A stretch of 64,000 nt of DNA, from NCBI GenBank assembly GCA_045430345.1, contig JAILXT010000003.1, forward strand, positions 248,001 to 312,000. Reading direction: 5' to 3'. The notes under the pieces were generated by a model. That model did no database searches and had not been told where the DNA came from. It saw only the letters and a list, made by a program, of their open reading frames with translations. Source of the stretch: Agarilytica sp045430345. Lineage in GTDB: Bacteria; Pseudomonadota; Gammaproteobacteria; Pseudomonadales; Cellvibrionaceae. Positions 8,950 to 17,311 of the stretch are shown here, one piece after another (the first letter of the stretch is position 1; each line of letters begins with the position of its first letter). The position numbers and the translations under genes are program-made.

Positions 8950-9609
8950 ATGTACGATTCGAAGAAAGTAGTATCTAACCAGCCAGGTGTTCATGAACGT
9001 TTGGTTGAATATGTAAAAAAGCATATGGCCTGCGACTATCGTAAACCATGTCGGGAGCATAATCGCGAAGCGTTTGCGACGTTTGAGCGCGAGTTGGCGT
9101 CTCGGTCGCCGGCGACTTTGATACTGGATTCATGCTGTGGGACGGGCATGAGTACGAGAATCCTCGCGCAGCGCAACCCCGAGGCATTCGTCGTTGGTGT
9201 CGATCAATCTGAACATCGGTTAAATAAATATTCGGAATCAGAGCCCGAAAACTGTTTATTTCTACGCGCGAATTGCGAAGATGTTTGGCGTCTATTTGTT
9301 CAAAATAATATCGTATTTGATGAGCACTTTATCCTCTACCCGAACCCTTGGCCAAAATCAGTGCAGTTTAAACGCCGTTGGCAGGGGCACCCTGTATTTC
9401 CGGTTTTACCAGAGCTATCAAAAACAATAACGCTTAGAAGCAATTGGCAAACGTATCTTGATGAGTTTGCGCTTGCTTGGCAGGTACTTACGGGGGTTGA
9501 AGGTAGCGCTGAACCGATCGTAGTTGATGACGCAATGACGTTGTTTGAAAAAAAATATGCTGGTAGTGAGCAGCCTTTGTTTGAGTTGGTATTGAGCAAA
9601 CAGCTGTAG
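8950..9609 (+). CDS. TrmB-like SAM-dependent methyltransferase
   Basis: A 219-residue class I methyltransferase. The SAM-binding loop is LILDSCCGTGMS (57-68), the acidic strand end is VGVDQS (82-87), and the late motif is YPNPWPK (130-136) followed by KRR. This last motif is the hallmark of tRNA (guanine-46-N7)-methyltransferases, which normally have D-P-W; here the D is N, and the downstream basic run is altered. It may be a divergent TrmB or a paralogue with another RNA substrate. Most gammaproteobacteria carry a canonical trmB elsewhere, so I would not call this the housekeeping copy. ATG start with a weak ribosome binding site. Monocistronic by context. Confidence 0.75.
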   Translation: MYDSKKVVSNQPGVHERLVEYVKKHMACDYRKPCREHNREAFATFERELASRSPATLILDSCCGTGMSTRILAQRNPEAFVVGVDQSEHRLNKYSESEPENCLFLRANCEDVWRLFVQNNIVFDEHFILYPNPWPKSVQFKRRWQGHPVFPVLPELSKTITLRSNWQTYLDEFALAWQVLTGVEGSAEPIVVDDAMTLFEKKYAGSEQPLFELVLSKQL

Positions 9610-9795
9610 TCTCCTCGTTACAGAAACGATATTCCCATCCTTTTTTCTCTTTTCTCGCTTTTCTGACACTAAAAAATCACATCAAAGAAGTGACTATTTG
9701 ACTGTGAGATTTCATGTCATCGATAAACTTTATGTGTTGGAGGAGCTACCGGTTGGTGTTCCCGATTAAATGTAATTGATTAAAAGGAAATGATT

Positions 9796-11130
9796 ATGTT
9801 CTCAATAAAACACATTGTATATGGTGGCGCGATGGCGTTGCTTGCGCATACCGCGGATGCCCAATTAAACCTAGCAAAACAGCCTTCGGTTATCGAGTTG
9901 GAGCCTTTCGTTTCAGCACCAATTAAAGAAAAGACACAGGAGTCGACGTTTAAGGCTGTAAGTAATAGCGACGTTACTACGACGATTGTGGTGGGCGGTA
10001 AATCAATCGAAGTAAAAGGGCGTTCCGGGTTTAATATTACGGCATCTCAAGAAGATATTGAGCGTGGTGTCGTGGAGATCGGTGATCTAAATGTCGTGTT
10101 TTTTGATGTGCCGCAGGAAGCATTAAATTATGGCGGTTATGGAAAAGAAAAGCGCGGTAATCTTTCTTTTGTAGCTGGAGCGAATCAGGCGCTTAAATAT
10201 AATGCTAAGTCAGGGGTGTTGCTAGGTGATATCGAGGGCTTTCTTGGTGCGGACTATATGGGCGATTTTGCTCCTGTCCTAAAAGATAGTAAAGAAGGGG
10301 ATCATACGGTTTCGCCTAAACAAAAGGCTACGCTTTCGCTCAAGATCAATTTAAATCGTCCGTTCGAGCTAAAAGAGGGTGAGAAGCCACTATTGGAAAA
10401 GGCTGAAGCACAGTTCTCGATTCAGGCTGATGGTGATCAACGCTTAACGGCATATCCGATTGAGTTTGAATTGCGGCCGGCATTTGAAATTGAATACATT
10501 ATTTGGTGGCGTATCGAAGTGGCCAAGCGTTTGTGTGTTCAGCCTGTAAGGTTTAGTCGTCTCATTTGGAACTATCCATTAATTAGTTGGGATTACACGG
10601 GCGCAGGGCTTGGTTTTGGACAGCCTGAAGCAAACTCTCAGTGGGCTAAGGCGGATGTGGTTTTTACTTGGCGAGACTGGAAGACCGTATATAACCCCAC
10701 GTTATTCAATTTCAGTACGTCTGAAGCCTACGATGTGATGGATACGGTTGATGATGACGATTGTGTTGAAGTGTTTTTCGTCGAGGGCGACAACGGCATG
10801 CACAACAACTGGGGTGGCGGCGCGTCCTTTTGGGGTGGCGAGTCATACACGAAAATTATTTCCAGTGATGGAAATGTTGATGCCGGCGTGGACTTCAATC
10901 ATCTCGCGCACGAGTTAGGACATTCCATGGATTTGCCTCATCCAACTGCGTTTAACAGTTCTAGCACCAATACGTTAATGTGCCCAAGCGGTTTTGCGAA
11001 CGATAATCCAGACCGAAATAGTCAGGAAAATGAAGACAACCTTTCAAATCCACTGTTTACCTTTGCGCTGAAGCTTGTTTCTGCAGGCCCTGATTGTGCG
11101 GACAGTGCGGATTGTGGAAGTTGCCCTTAA
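9796..11130 (+). CDS. Secreted metzincin-like zinc metallopeptidase
   Basis: A 444-residue protein with an N-terminal signal peptide (cleavage likely after AHTADA, residue 22). Zinc signature HELGHSMDLPH at residues 372-382: H372, E373, H376 and the third ligand H382, the HExxHxxxxxH form of metzincins, except that the usual glycine at the eighth place is aspartate. A candidate Met-turn, TLMCPSG, follows about 15 residues later. Cysteines are concentrated near the C terminus, suggesting disulfides outside the cytoplasm. The N-terminal ~230 residues match no family I recognise. Start: ATG at 9796 preferred over 9790, because AAAGGA (9783-9788) is at proper distance. It is probably a secreted or periplasmic protease. 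Confidence 0.75.
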   Translation: MFSIKHIVYGGAMALLAHTADAQLNLAKQPSVIELEPFVSAPIKEKTQESTFKAVSNSDVTTTIVVGGKSIEVKGRSGFNITASQEDIERGVVEIGDLNVVFFDVPQEALNYGGYGKEKRGNLSFVAGANQALKYNAKSGVLLGDIEGFLGADYMGDFAPVLKDSKEGDHTVSPKQKATLSLKINLNRPFELKEGEKPLLEKAEAQFSIQADGDQRLTAYPIEFELRPAFEIEYIIWWRIEVAKRLCVQPVRFSRLIWNYPLISWDYTGAGLGFGQPEANSQWAKADVVFTWRDWKTVYNPTLFNFSTSEAYDVMDTVDDDDCVEVFFVEGDNGMHNNWGGGASFWGGESYTKIISSDGNVDAGVDFNHLAHELGHSMDLPHPTAFNSSSTNTLMCPSGFANDNPDRNSQENEDNLSNPLFTFALKLVSAGPDCADSADCGSCP

Positions 11131-11165
11131 ATGTGATTGGTCTCCCTAGGGCCGTTTAGCTGGCC

Positions 11166-11205
11166 GGAACCTGGAGTGCCTAGTGGGGTGCTTCAGGTTT
11201 TTATC
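11166..11205 (+). terminator. Probable intrinsic terminator after the metallopeptidase gene
   Basis: AACCTG (11168-11173) pairs with CAGGTT (11194-11199) with further imperfect pairing inside, and a T-rich stretch follows. It lies about 35 bases past the stop codon. Confidence 0.6.
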
Positions 11206-11280
11206 TTTGTGAGAAAGCAAAATCCGATGAAAAAATATACAACTTTTGTGTCGTCAAAATAATTTTTGAGGGCTTTTAAA

Positions 11281-11950
11281 TCTTGCGTGTTACATAGTTG
11301 TAGCTCAAGCAAGGACGCTTTGTGATAGCCGTAGGTGAACTCTGTTATGGATGAGAGTTGGACCTCTGAGCTTACGGTGATGATTCACGCACCTCCCGGA
11401 ACGCGGGCTACCTTGTATAGTTATTTATTGGATTCAATAACAGGTTGATTTGGTGAGCGGTAGTCAGTTGCGAGCTACACGTTCAGGTGATTAAGGATAG
11501 TTATAAGGAAGTTTTGTATACCAAGGAGTTGCCAGAAGGAGCTGGCCAGCCTGATTTTTTCCAATGTTTATACAGTTTCTAGGGCCGCCTGGCTGGGGGC
11601 TCTTTCCATGCCTTTGCTTGTTTGTGGGTTCCCATAACAAACGGCAACATTTCGTAGCAAATTTATAACTGAAACTTCATCGGATGCCGCATAGCATAAG
11701 CCCTGTGTTGCTAGAGGTATATGGAATGACATGAAGTCAGCTTTCATACCAGCGGAATTAAATGGATGTTGTAGCCACACATTACGGCGTCAATGCGAAG
11801 GTGCCGTGAACCTCTTAATGCAAATATATGGTATGGGAGCGAAGGAATCGTGACCACACCGGTTTGATGGAAACCTCTGTCCCACGGGTAGAATGGACGC
11901 TATAGGACGACACGGTACAGGGATCGGCATCAGTTTTCGGCTAGATGTGA
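11281..11950. other. Non-coding, hairpin-rich block; possible group II intron remnant
   Basis: Between 11131 and 12121 there is no credible gene. The middle part is dense in perfect short stems: CCCG/CGGG (11395-11407), a two-tier stem GTTTG-TGGG/CCCA-CAAAC (11620-11642), ATGAA/TTCAT (11731-11747), ACGGC/GCCGT (11784-11807) and GGTTT/AAACC (11861-11875). Such spacing of many small helices is typical of a large folded RNA. Parts, for instance around 11800-11850, remind me of domain I of bacterial group II introns, but I see neither a reverse transcriptase nor a domain V helix. If it is an intron it is a 5' fragment. The strand is not certain; plus is slightly favoured. Short open frames inside it look accidental. 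Confidence 0.4.
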
Positions 11951-12121
11951 TGTTGTATGGCAGTGGGTTTCCGATTTTTTCTTTTTTCCTTTCTTCTTAT
12001 CCTTTTCCGGCTTTAGATCTTTGCCTCTCAGTTGGCGAACTGTCATAATTCCGCGCTATGTAATAAGTTGTGCCGCAAATGTTATGGCTTTGTTATGGCG
12101 CACTGTGTTCTAGGGGGGAGC

Positions 12122-12829
12122 ATGGGAAATGAAAAGATACTGCTGGTCGAGGATGACCAGCGTCTTGGAGAGTTACAGCGTGATTATCTTGTGCAGCAGG
12201 GGTTTGATGTGTTGTGGCGCCGGCATGGCCGTGATATTCACGATGATCTTGGCCAGTTTTCTCCCGATGTCGTCGTCCTGGATTTAGGCCTCCCCGGTGT
12301 GGGCGGGATAGATATTTGTCGAAATGTTCGCCCAAAATACTTTGGCAAGATACTAATTCTAACGTCTAGTAGTGATGATATCGATCATGTCACGTGTTTG
12401 GAATTAGGTGCTGATGATTACGTCTCGAAGCCAGTTAACCCTCGGGTATTGTTAGCTCGTATTCGAACGCTGCTACGCCGTGAGGAGGTAGGTGTTAGCA
12501 CGGAGGAAGAAACCATTTCAAATAGCCTGCGGTTTGGCGGCTTGGCTCTGAAAAATGTTTCTCAAGAGGTGATACTTTCTGACGAGAGGGTTAAGCTCTC
12601 AAATTCCGAGTTTAAACTGCTTTGGTTTCTCGCAAGTCATGCAGACGAGGTCGTCGAGCGCTCAGTTTTATTTAAGGGTTTGAGAGGTATCGAGTTTGAT
12701 GGGATGGACCGCTCGGTCGATACAAAAATCGTGGCGTTAAGAAAGAAATTGGGTGATTCCTCCAGCGCCCCCCGTCGGATTATTACCATACGGAACAAAG
12801 GTTATTTATTTTCCTCCGATTCCTGGTAA
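12122..12829 (+). CDS. OmpR/PhoB-type response regulator
   Basis: A 235-residue regulator. Receiver domain 5-118: acidic pair D11-D12, phosphoacceptor D54 (VVVLDLGLPG), conserved threonine in LILTSS, and the lysine in VSKP. A winged-helix DNA-binding domain fills ~135-232 (EFKLLWFLASHADEVVER; the C-terminal hairpin ends NKGYLFSSDSW). ATG at 12122 follows a purine-rich AGGGGGGAG; in-frame codons further up (TTG 12032) belong to the leader. The histidine kinase on the opposite strand ends 31 bases beyond its stop, so the two are convergent neighbours and a plausible pair despite not being co-transcribed. Target genes are unknown. Confidence 0.9.
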   Translation: MGNEKILLVEDDQRLGELQRDYLVQQGFDVLWRRHGRDIHDDLGQFSPDVVVLDLGLPGVGGIDICRNVRPKYFGKILILTSSSDDIDHVTCLELGADDYVSKPVNPRVLLARIRTLLRREEVGVSTEEETISNSLRFGGLALKNVSQEVILSDERVKLSNSEFKLLWFLASHADEVVERSVLFKGLRGIEFDGMDRSVDTKIVALRKKLGDSSSAPRRIITIRNKGYLFSSDSW

Positions 12830-12860
12830 GTGTTTGCAGCGAAGAAAGGTGGTGAGGACA

Positions 12861-14852
12861 TTAACTGAATGATTTGGGAAATTTAAGTTCAAAGCACGTT
12901 CCTATACCTGGGGTGCTGTTTACAGTAATCCGTGCGTCATGTTCCTCAGCGATTCTTTTAACTGCTTGAAGCCCAATCGCGTTGCCAGTTTCTTTCTCAG
13001 ATTTTTCTAAATGCCAGAGGTTGTTGGTTTTCTCTGCATCCATACCGATTCCGCTGTCGGTGATTGAGATGTATATGTTTTGTTGGTCTTCCCAGGTTTT
13101 CACATTAAGTGTAAGTGCACGCTTTGGGTCAGCTGCTTCCGATGCATTTTTTAATAAATTACTAAATAGGATTTTAAGATCGATGTCATCGCCTAAAATG
13201 AAGGTGCGGTCGTTGAAATGTGTGGCTATCTTTTCAAACTGAGTATCGAATAAAAACAGACATTGTTTTATGTTCTCGCCAACAGACAATCTCTTGATTT
13301 CTCTATTGCGTTTCCCTTTCAGAATTCCTGCCATGGTGGCAATTAATTTTGTGCCCTTGGTGACTTGTTCCAAAACTATTTGACGTTGGGTCGATTTTTC
13401 GTATGTATCTGTTGATACTATACCGTCGATCACCGCTAACGGGGTCTTTATGTCATGATGATACTGATTCATTACTTCTAGCATGGAAAGTGTTTTTCTC
13501 GATTCGTTGAGCTCGTTTTTTATTTTGTTTAGCCCCTCAATTCGTTCGATTGTCTTAGGTAGTATATTTTGAATCCACTCAAAAATCTCAATATCCGTGC
13601 TTATGAAAAAGTGTGAAAAAGCTGGTTTTCCTACATAGATAATAGACGATATGCTGTTCTTATGAAAAATGGGGATGACAACTTCTATACCGACTGTGTC
13701 CATATATGCTTTGACATTCATAGGGACTTCGTCTGAAAAGAAGAGTTTCTTATTTCTAGCGGCTTGTTCTATGCATGGATCGCTTCTAATCGTAATGTCT
13801 TGAACGTTTTTTGAGTGAATTGGTGTGGGATGACGGTTATTGACTACCCGGAAGAAGCTTACCGATTTTGCGTTTAGCGTATCTAAAAATAGTCGGTTTA
13901 GTATCAATGTTAGGGTGTCTATGTTGGTGGATTCTTCTAGATTTAGATTTGTCTCGGTAATAACAGTATTCTTGTCATAGCTATTTCTGGCGAACACTTT
14001 TCTGGTTGAAAGTGTTATTTTTTGAGTGATTTTTGAATAGAAGATGATGAGTGGCGATAAAAAAATACTGGATATGATTATGAACGGAAATGATACTGTG
14101 AGGTTCCCTGTATTATGAATAAGATAAAAGTATGTGGATAGGACCACGAGTAGTGTGGAGGCATGGCTTAGAATTATTGAGATAAGTTTTTTTATGTCAA
14201 TTAGGCTCTTGGTGTTAGTGATATATAGAACTACGGATATGTATGCGAGATTCGTAAAAGCACCGAAATAACTCGATAAATAGGAATTCTCAAAAATAAT
14301 AAAAAATATAGCTAGAACAGATCCAAGTCCAAAGATGAATGTAATGATCACCCCTCGCCAAATGGTTGTTTGCTTCTCCCGTAGTTTACTAAGCTTTAGT
14401 TGGGTTAACGAATATATCGCAATAGCGATGGTCGCATATATAACTTCACCTATGAATATCAGGTAAATAAAGTCTTTCTTTGGTAAGAATCCTCCTTCGA
14501 CTATTGTTAGTTCAGAAGGAAAAAAGAATGTGTTGGTAATGCATAGTGAAAAAGATACGGCTAGGCAGGGGATGATTGTTGATAGGAGAAAGAACCGATT
14601 TTTATTATTAGACAATCTGTATATTAATAATATGCATGCAGAGGGAAGGAGGAACATTCCCCAACGAGTAAGATGGAATATAAGGTTGAGTTGATTTATA
14701 TCTGTTATATAGCTTAAAAAGAAGAGCTCTGCAGACCATAACCCGAGTGATGCGGATAGAAAGGCGGTGGTTTTAGGTGCTCTCGCGTTGGCAAATAACA
14801 CATAAAAACAGATTGCAATATCGAAAAAAGCAGTTGCTAGATAAACAATCAT
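12861..14852 (-). CDS. Membrane sensor histidine kinase (multi-helix, GAF, HATPase)
   Basis: A 663-residue kinase. About nine membrane helices occupy residues 1-285; a GAF-like domain follows (about 305-445), then a short dimerisation segment with the phospho-histidine in YHHDIKTPL (about H466), N box NLLKNASEA (about N569), G1 DSGIGM and G2 GNAIGL. This architecture resembles PrsK, the kinase linked to exosortase/PEP-CTERM systems, but no such genes are nearby, and the neighbouring regulator is of the OmpR type rather than NtrC-like. Start: ATG at 14852, with GGAAG seven bases upstream, is preferred over a TTG at 14876. The gene is strikingly AT-rich compared with flanking housekeeping genes, suggesting transfer. 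Confidence 0.88.
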   Translation of the reverse strand: MIVYLATAFFDIAICFYVLFANARAPKTTAFLSASLGLWSAELFFLSYITDINQLNLIFHLTRWGMFLLPSACILLIYRLSNNKNRFFLLSTIIPCLAVSFSLCITNTFFFPSELTIVEGGFLPKKDFIYLIFIGEVIYATIAIAIYSLTQLKLSKLREKQTTIWRGVIITFIFGLGSVLAIFFIIFENSYLSSYFGAFTNLAYISVVLYITNTKSLIDIKKLISIILSHASTLLVVLSTYFYLIHNTGNLTVSFPFIIISSIFLSPLIIFYSKITQKITLSTRKVFARNSYDKNTVITETNLNLEESTNIDTLTLILNRLFLDTLNAKSVSFFRVVNNRHPTPIHSKNVQDITIRSDPCIEQAARNKKLFFSDEVPMNVKAYMDTVGIEVVIPIFHKNSISSIIYVGKPAFSHFFISTDIEIFEWIQNILPKTIERIEGLNKIKNELNESRKTLSMLEVMNQYHHDIKTPLAVIDGIVSTDTYEKSTQRQIVLEQVTKGTKLIATMAGILKGKRNREIKRLSVGENIKQCLFLFDTQFEKIATHFNDRTFILGDDIDLKILFSNLLKNASEAADPKRALTLNVKTWEDQQNIYISITDSGIGMDAEKTNNLWHLEKSEKETGNAIGLQAVKRIAEEHDARITVNSTPGIGTCFELKFPKSFS

Positions 14853-15485
14853 TTGTGTGCTTCCGAATATTCTCAAAACATATGCAGTTTTGAGCTACAT
14901 ATATACTACGGTGTCGCCAGTTTGGGGTAATCCATTTATCGGGGGAGGGTTTCGATAATGTCTTGGTTTTGAGTATATTGGTAGTCTGGAGGGCTGTGCA
15001 AGAGGTGTGTGTTTAAAGTGTTGATCATAGTGGGGCGGGTATCTCGGATATGATACCACATACTTACTATGTGGGCTGTTAGAATGGAAGGGAATATGTA
15101 TCAAACCCTTCATTTCGAGTTGATGCGAACGAGGTTTAAAACGGGGGGGTAGTTATTTTGTTGAAAGTGTTTTTGTTTTTTATATAAATGCTTGGGATAT
15201 ACATTCATTATTTTCCTCTGGAGTTGGTCCGAATGTATGCGATGTGTAGATGAACGATTATTGTCTGTGCCTTGGGTGGTTTTTCTATATTTCGAAAGGG
15301 GGTAAAAATTACAGATTGATGATGCTGGACGTTATAGGTTATAGGTTATGGGGTAATCCGGAGGCTGTGTATGTTGTGTTTGTGTTGAGTGCCTGGTTAG
15401 ATGTGTGTGAAAGGATTGGGGCATCCGTTAGTGGATGTTTGGTATATCGAATGCAGGCTTATGTGTTGAGTTAAAAGCCGCTATT
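14853..15485. other. Intergenic region without a convincing gene
   Basis: About 630 bases upstream of the histidine kinase gene. Short open frames of 72-74 codons occur on both strands (for example 15250-15474, plus), but none has a good ribosome binding site or a recognisable protein. G-rich tracts and short near-repeats suggest drifting, non-coding DNA. It must hold the kinase promoter. Confidence 0.4.
15332..15352. repeat. Short tandem repeat, three 7-base units
   Basis: Two exact copies of TTATAGG followed by TTATGGG. It lies in non-coding sequence and is too short to say more than that it may vary by slippage. Confidence 0.6.
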
Positions 15486-15517
15486 AAAATAGGCGATCTT
15501 GTGGAATCGCCTATTTT
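15486..15517. terminator. Strong stem-loop, likely terminator of ompW
   Basis: A perfect 12-base stem (15486-15497 with 15506-15517) with an eight-base loop. One arm starts with AAAA and the other ends with TTTT, so it can act as an intrinsic terminator on either strand. It lies 13 bases past the ompW stop. Confidence 0.85.
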
Positions 15518-15530
15518 ATGTTTGAAATAT

Positions 15531-16190
15531 TTAAAATTTGTACCCAGTAGACAGGGTGTATACCCAAGGATCGATGTCAACATCAACAGAGGCTGCGTCT
15601 TCCCCTACATTGAAATTTGCTGTTGTCGAAATAGAAATGTATCGGATGGAACCATTTATCATCCAGTTGTCATTTAGCAGATAATCGAAACCCGCTTGTA
15701 CGGATAGCCCGAAAGAACTATCCAGCTCTAGGTTGCTGAACGTTGGTTCTCGGCTGCTTTTAAATGATTCGTCAAAAAATATTGTGTAGTTTAGTCCTAC
15801 GCCGGCATAAGGTTGTATTTTACTTTCGCTATCCGCGAATAAATATAATGCGCTTAATGTAGGAGGAAGATGAGTAACTTCAGCTAACTCGCCGTCGATG
15901 CCGCTATTCTCTAAACTGATCGTGTGTGAAAAAGGTGTTGCGGCTAGAAGTTCAATTGCCCAGTTAGAATTTAATGCATATACAAAATTTAACCCTAGTT
16001 GCGTATTGTTATCTACGGATACGCTCATGAGGGTTTCGCCGCCGTCAACATAAACATTGCCACTATCTTCGCTCGGAGCTACAGTCGTGAGCCCCGCACG
16101 TAAAATGACATCGCCTTTGTCATAAGCAAATGCATGGCTAACGGAGATGGAAAATAAAAGGGCGGTTGCGTATGCGGTACATCGTTTCAT
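15531..16190 (-). CDS. ompW: OmpW family outer membrane beta-barrel protein
   Basis: A 219-residue protein with a signal peptide (cleavage about after SVSHAFA, residue 22) and alternating beta strands typical of the eight-stranded OmpW barrel. The mature N terminus, YDKGDVILRAGLTTVAP, the LPPTLSALYLF and PYAGVGLNYT segments, and the terminal phenylalanine of LSTGYKF are family traits. OmpW forms a narrow hydrophobic channel in the outer membrane; the natural cargo is debated. ATG at 16190, with AGGAA eight bases upstream; longer in-frame codons to 16274 cover the promoter. An FNR-like box and matching -10 element lie upstream, in keeping with the known FNR control of ompW in Escherichia coli. 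Confidence 0.9.
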   Translation of the reverse strand: MKRCTAYATALLFSISVSHAFAYDKGDVILRAGLTTVAPSEDSGNVYVDGGETLMSVSVDNNTQLGLNFVYALNSNWAIELLAATPFSHTISLENSGIDGELAEVTHLPPTLSALYLFADSESKIQPYAGVGLNYTIFFDESFKSSREPTFSNLELDSSFGLSVQAGFDYLLNDNWMINGSIRYISISTTANFNVGEDAASVDVDIDPWVYTLSTGYKF

Positions 16191-16215
16191 CGTGTTATTC
16201 CTACTAAAAACCGAG

Positions 16216-16257
16216 ATATTAATGTTTAGTCGAGTTTCTTCTATTGATTTAAAACAA
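16216..16257 (-). promoter_or_regulatory. Putative ompW promoter with class II FNR-like site
   Basis: TTGAT-N4-AACAA at 16244-16257 matches the FNR consensus TTGAT-N4-ATCAA in nine of ten places. On the reverse strand a TAATAT hexamer lies at 16221-16216. If that is the -10 element, transcription starts near 16209 and the box is centred at -41.5, exactly the class II activator position. Confidence 0.5.
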
Positions 16258-16627
16258 CTGTCACTGTTAATCATAGAGAAAAAAAGAATAAGCCTTATAC
16301 GGATAAAATTTGAGCAATTTGTTTTTATATGTTTTTGTTTTTTTTGACGTGTAGTTATTTTTAACGACGCAAATAGTTGCGATTATTTCCTTAACAAAGG
16401 AAATAAAATATTATTATTTTTGCGTTTGGGGTGTGGGCGGCAGGTTTTTTTACTTATTTGTTTTTTCTTTAGATATAAAAAAATCGTACTTATATTGCTG
16501 GGTGATAAATAAAGTGGTGTGAAGGGGGGGGACGAGCGAGTATCTGATATTAAATTTTGTGAAGGGCAGGGCTGTCTGAATATGCGGGGAAATATGGCCT
16601 TGTGCTGCGTAGGTCTTCGTAGAAGGC
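16258..16627. other. AT-rich intergenic region with two adjacent hairpins
   Basis: This gap between ompW and zapA holds CGCAA-ATAG-TTGCG (16368-16381) directly followed by ATTTCCTT-AACA-AAGGAAAT (16385-16404). These may be operators or weak terminators. A near-perfect palindrome at the zapA stop (about 16611-16631) could end zapA transcription but lacks a T tract. I looked for a 6S RNA gene, which in many gammaproteobacteria follows zapA, and did not find its conserved bulge. Confidence 0.4.
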
Positions 16628-16915
16628 CTAAGTGTCTTCAAGCGCGTCTTCTAGTTTTTTTGCGATACGATCTAGGGTGTCATTATCTGAGCTTGGGCCA
16701 CTTTGGTTGGCCTGTTGTAATTCATGGCAGAGATTCAGTGCCGTCATAACGGCAATACGCTCAAGGCCGATGATGGAGCCTGAAGCGCGGATGGCGCGCA
16801 TGCGTTTGTCTAGTTCGGAGGCCGCATGATTTAGCGCTGGGCGTTCCGCTTCAGGGCAGGCGACTTGGTATTCTTTGTCTAGGATACTGACGTAGGTGGA
16901 GGATGCTTCACTCAT
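16628..16915 (-). CDS. zapA: Cell division protein ZapA
   Basis: A 95-residue protein with the family's pattern: a short beta N-terminal part (VSILDKEYQVACPEAERPAL), the ASELDKRMRAIR helix, and a long C-terminal coiled coil starting near IAVMTALNL. ZapA binds FtsZ and promotes bundling of protofilaments at the division site. It lies 25 bases behind the ZapB-like gene, on the same strand, a pairing conserved in Pseudomonas relatives. ATG start at 16915. Length is typical. Confidence 0.92.
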   Translation of the reverse strand: MSEASSTYVSILDKEYQVACPEAERPALNHAASELDKRMRAIRASGSIIGLERIAVMTALNLCHELQQANQSGPSSDNDTLDRIAKKLEDALEDT

Positions 16916-16940
16916 GGCATAATTCTCAGAGAGCAGGGGC

Positions 16941-17150
16941 TCAGGATTCCGTTTCCAGGTTCTTTAGGTGTTCAATCATCGCTTCGACGCGTTTACGGGC
17001 GATCTCGTTTTTCTCGATCAAGCGCTTACGCTCTTGGTCCCAACTGGCTTCTTTCGCCTGTAGTGTGGCGTTCTCTTTTTCCAGGTGGTTGCATAGCCGG
17101 ATCAATTCATCCAGTTTGGCTTCAATGTTTTTAAGTTGTGAGGAAGACAT
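16941..17150 (-). CDS. TIGR02449 family / ZapB-like coiled-coil protein
   Basis: A 69-residue, highly charged, fully alpha-helical protein: heptads run from KNIEAKLDELIRL to the C terminus. It corresponds to the small coiled-coil family TIGR02449 found ahead of zapA in gammaproteobacteria and resembles ZapB. By context it should act with ZapA at the Z ring; that role is inferred from position and shape, not from a motif. It is divergent from the ygfB gene across about 160 bases. Confidence 0.85.
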   Translation of the reverse strand: MSSSQLKNIEAKLDELIRLCNHLEKENATLQAKEASWDQERKRLIEKNEIARKRVEAMIEHLKNLETES

Positions 17151-17311
17151 ATTCGCCGCTGAGGCTCCGAGTTACATACAGGCCTGATGTTAAAGCCAAT
17201 TCCAGAAAAGTATAGCGTTTTTATTAAAAAAGCGGGTAAAGGCCCCATTTTTTGGCTTCAGTGTTCCCCAAAAATGGTAGCATCCCGCTTTATTGTCTTC
17301 GGAGTGCACGC

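Noticed and set aside
11568..11780. 70-codon open frame on the minus strand
   Set aside because: Lies in the hairpin-rich block and has no ribosome binding site or family resemblance; better explained as structured non-coding DNA.
15250..15474. 74-codon open frame on the plus strand
   Set aside because: Weak start, repeat-containing sequence and no recognisable features; not called as a gene.
16400..16627. 6S RNA gene downstream of zapA
   Set aside because: The usual location was read on both strands; the central bulge and closing stem were not seen.
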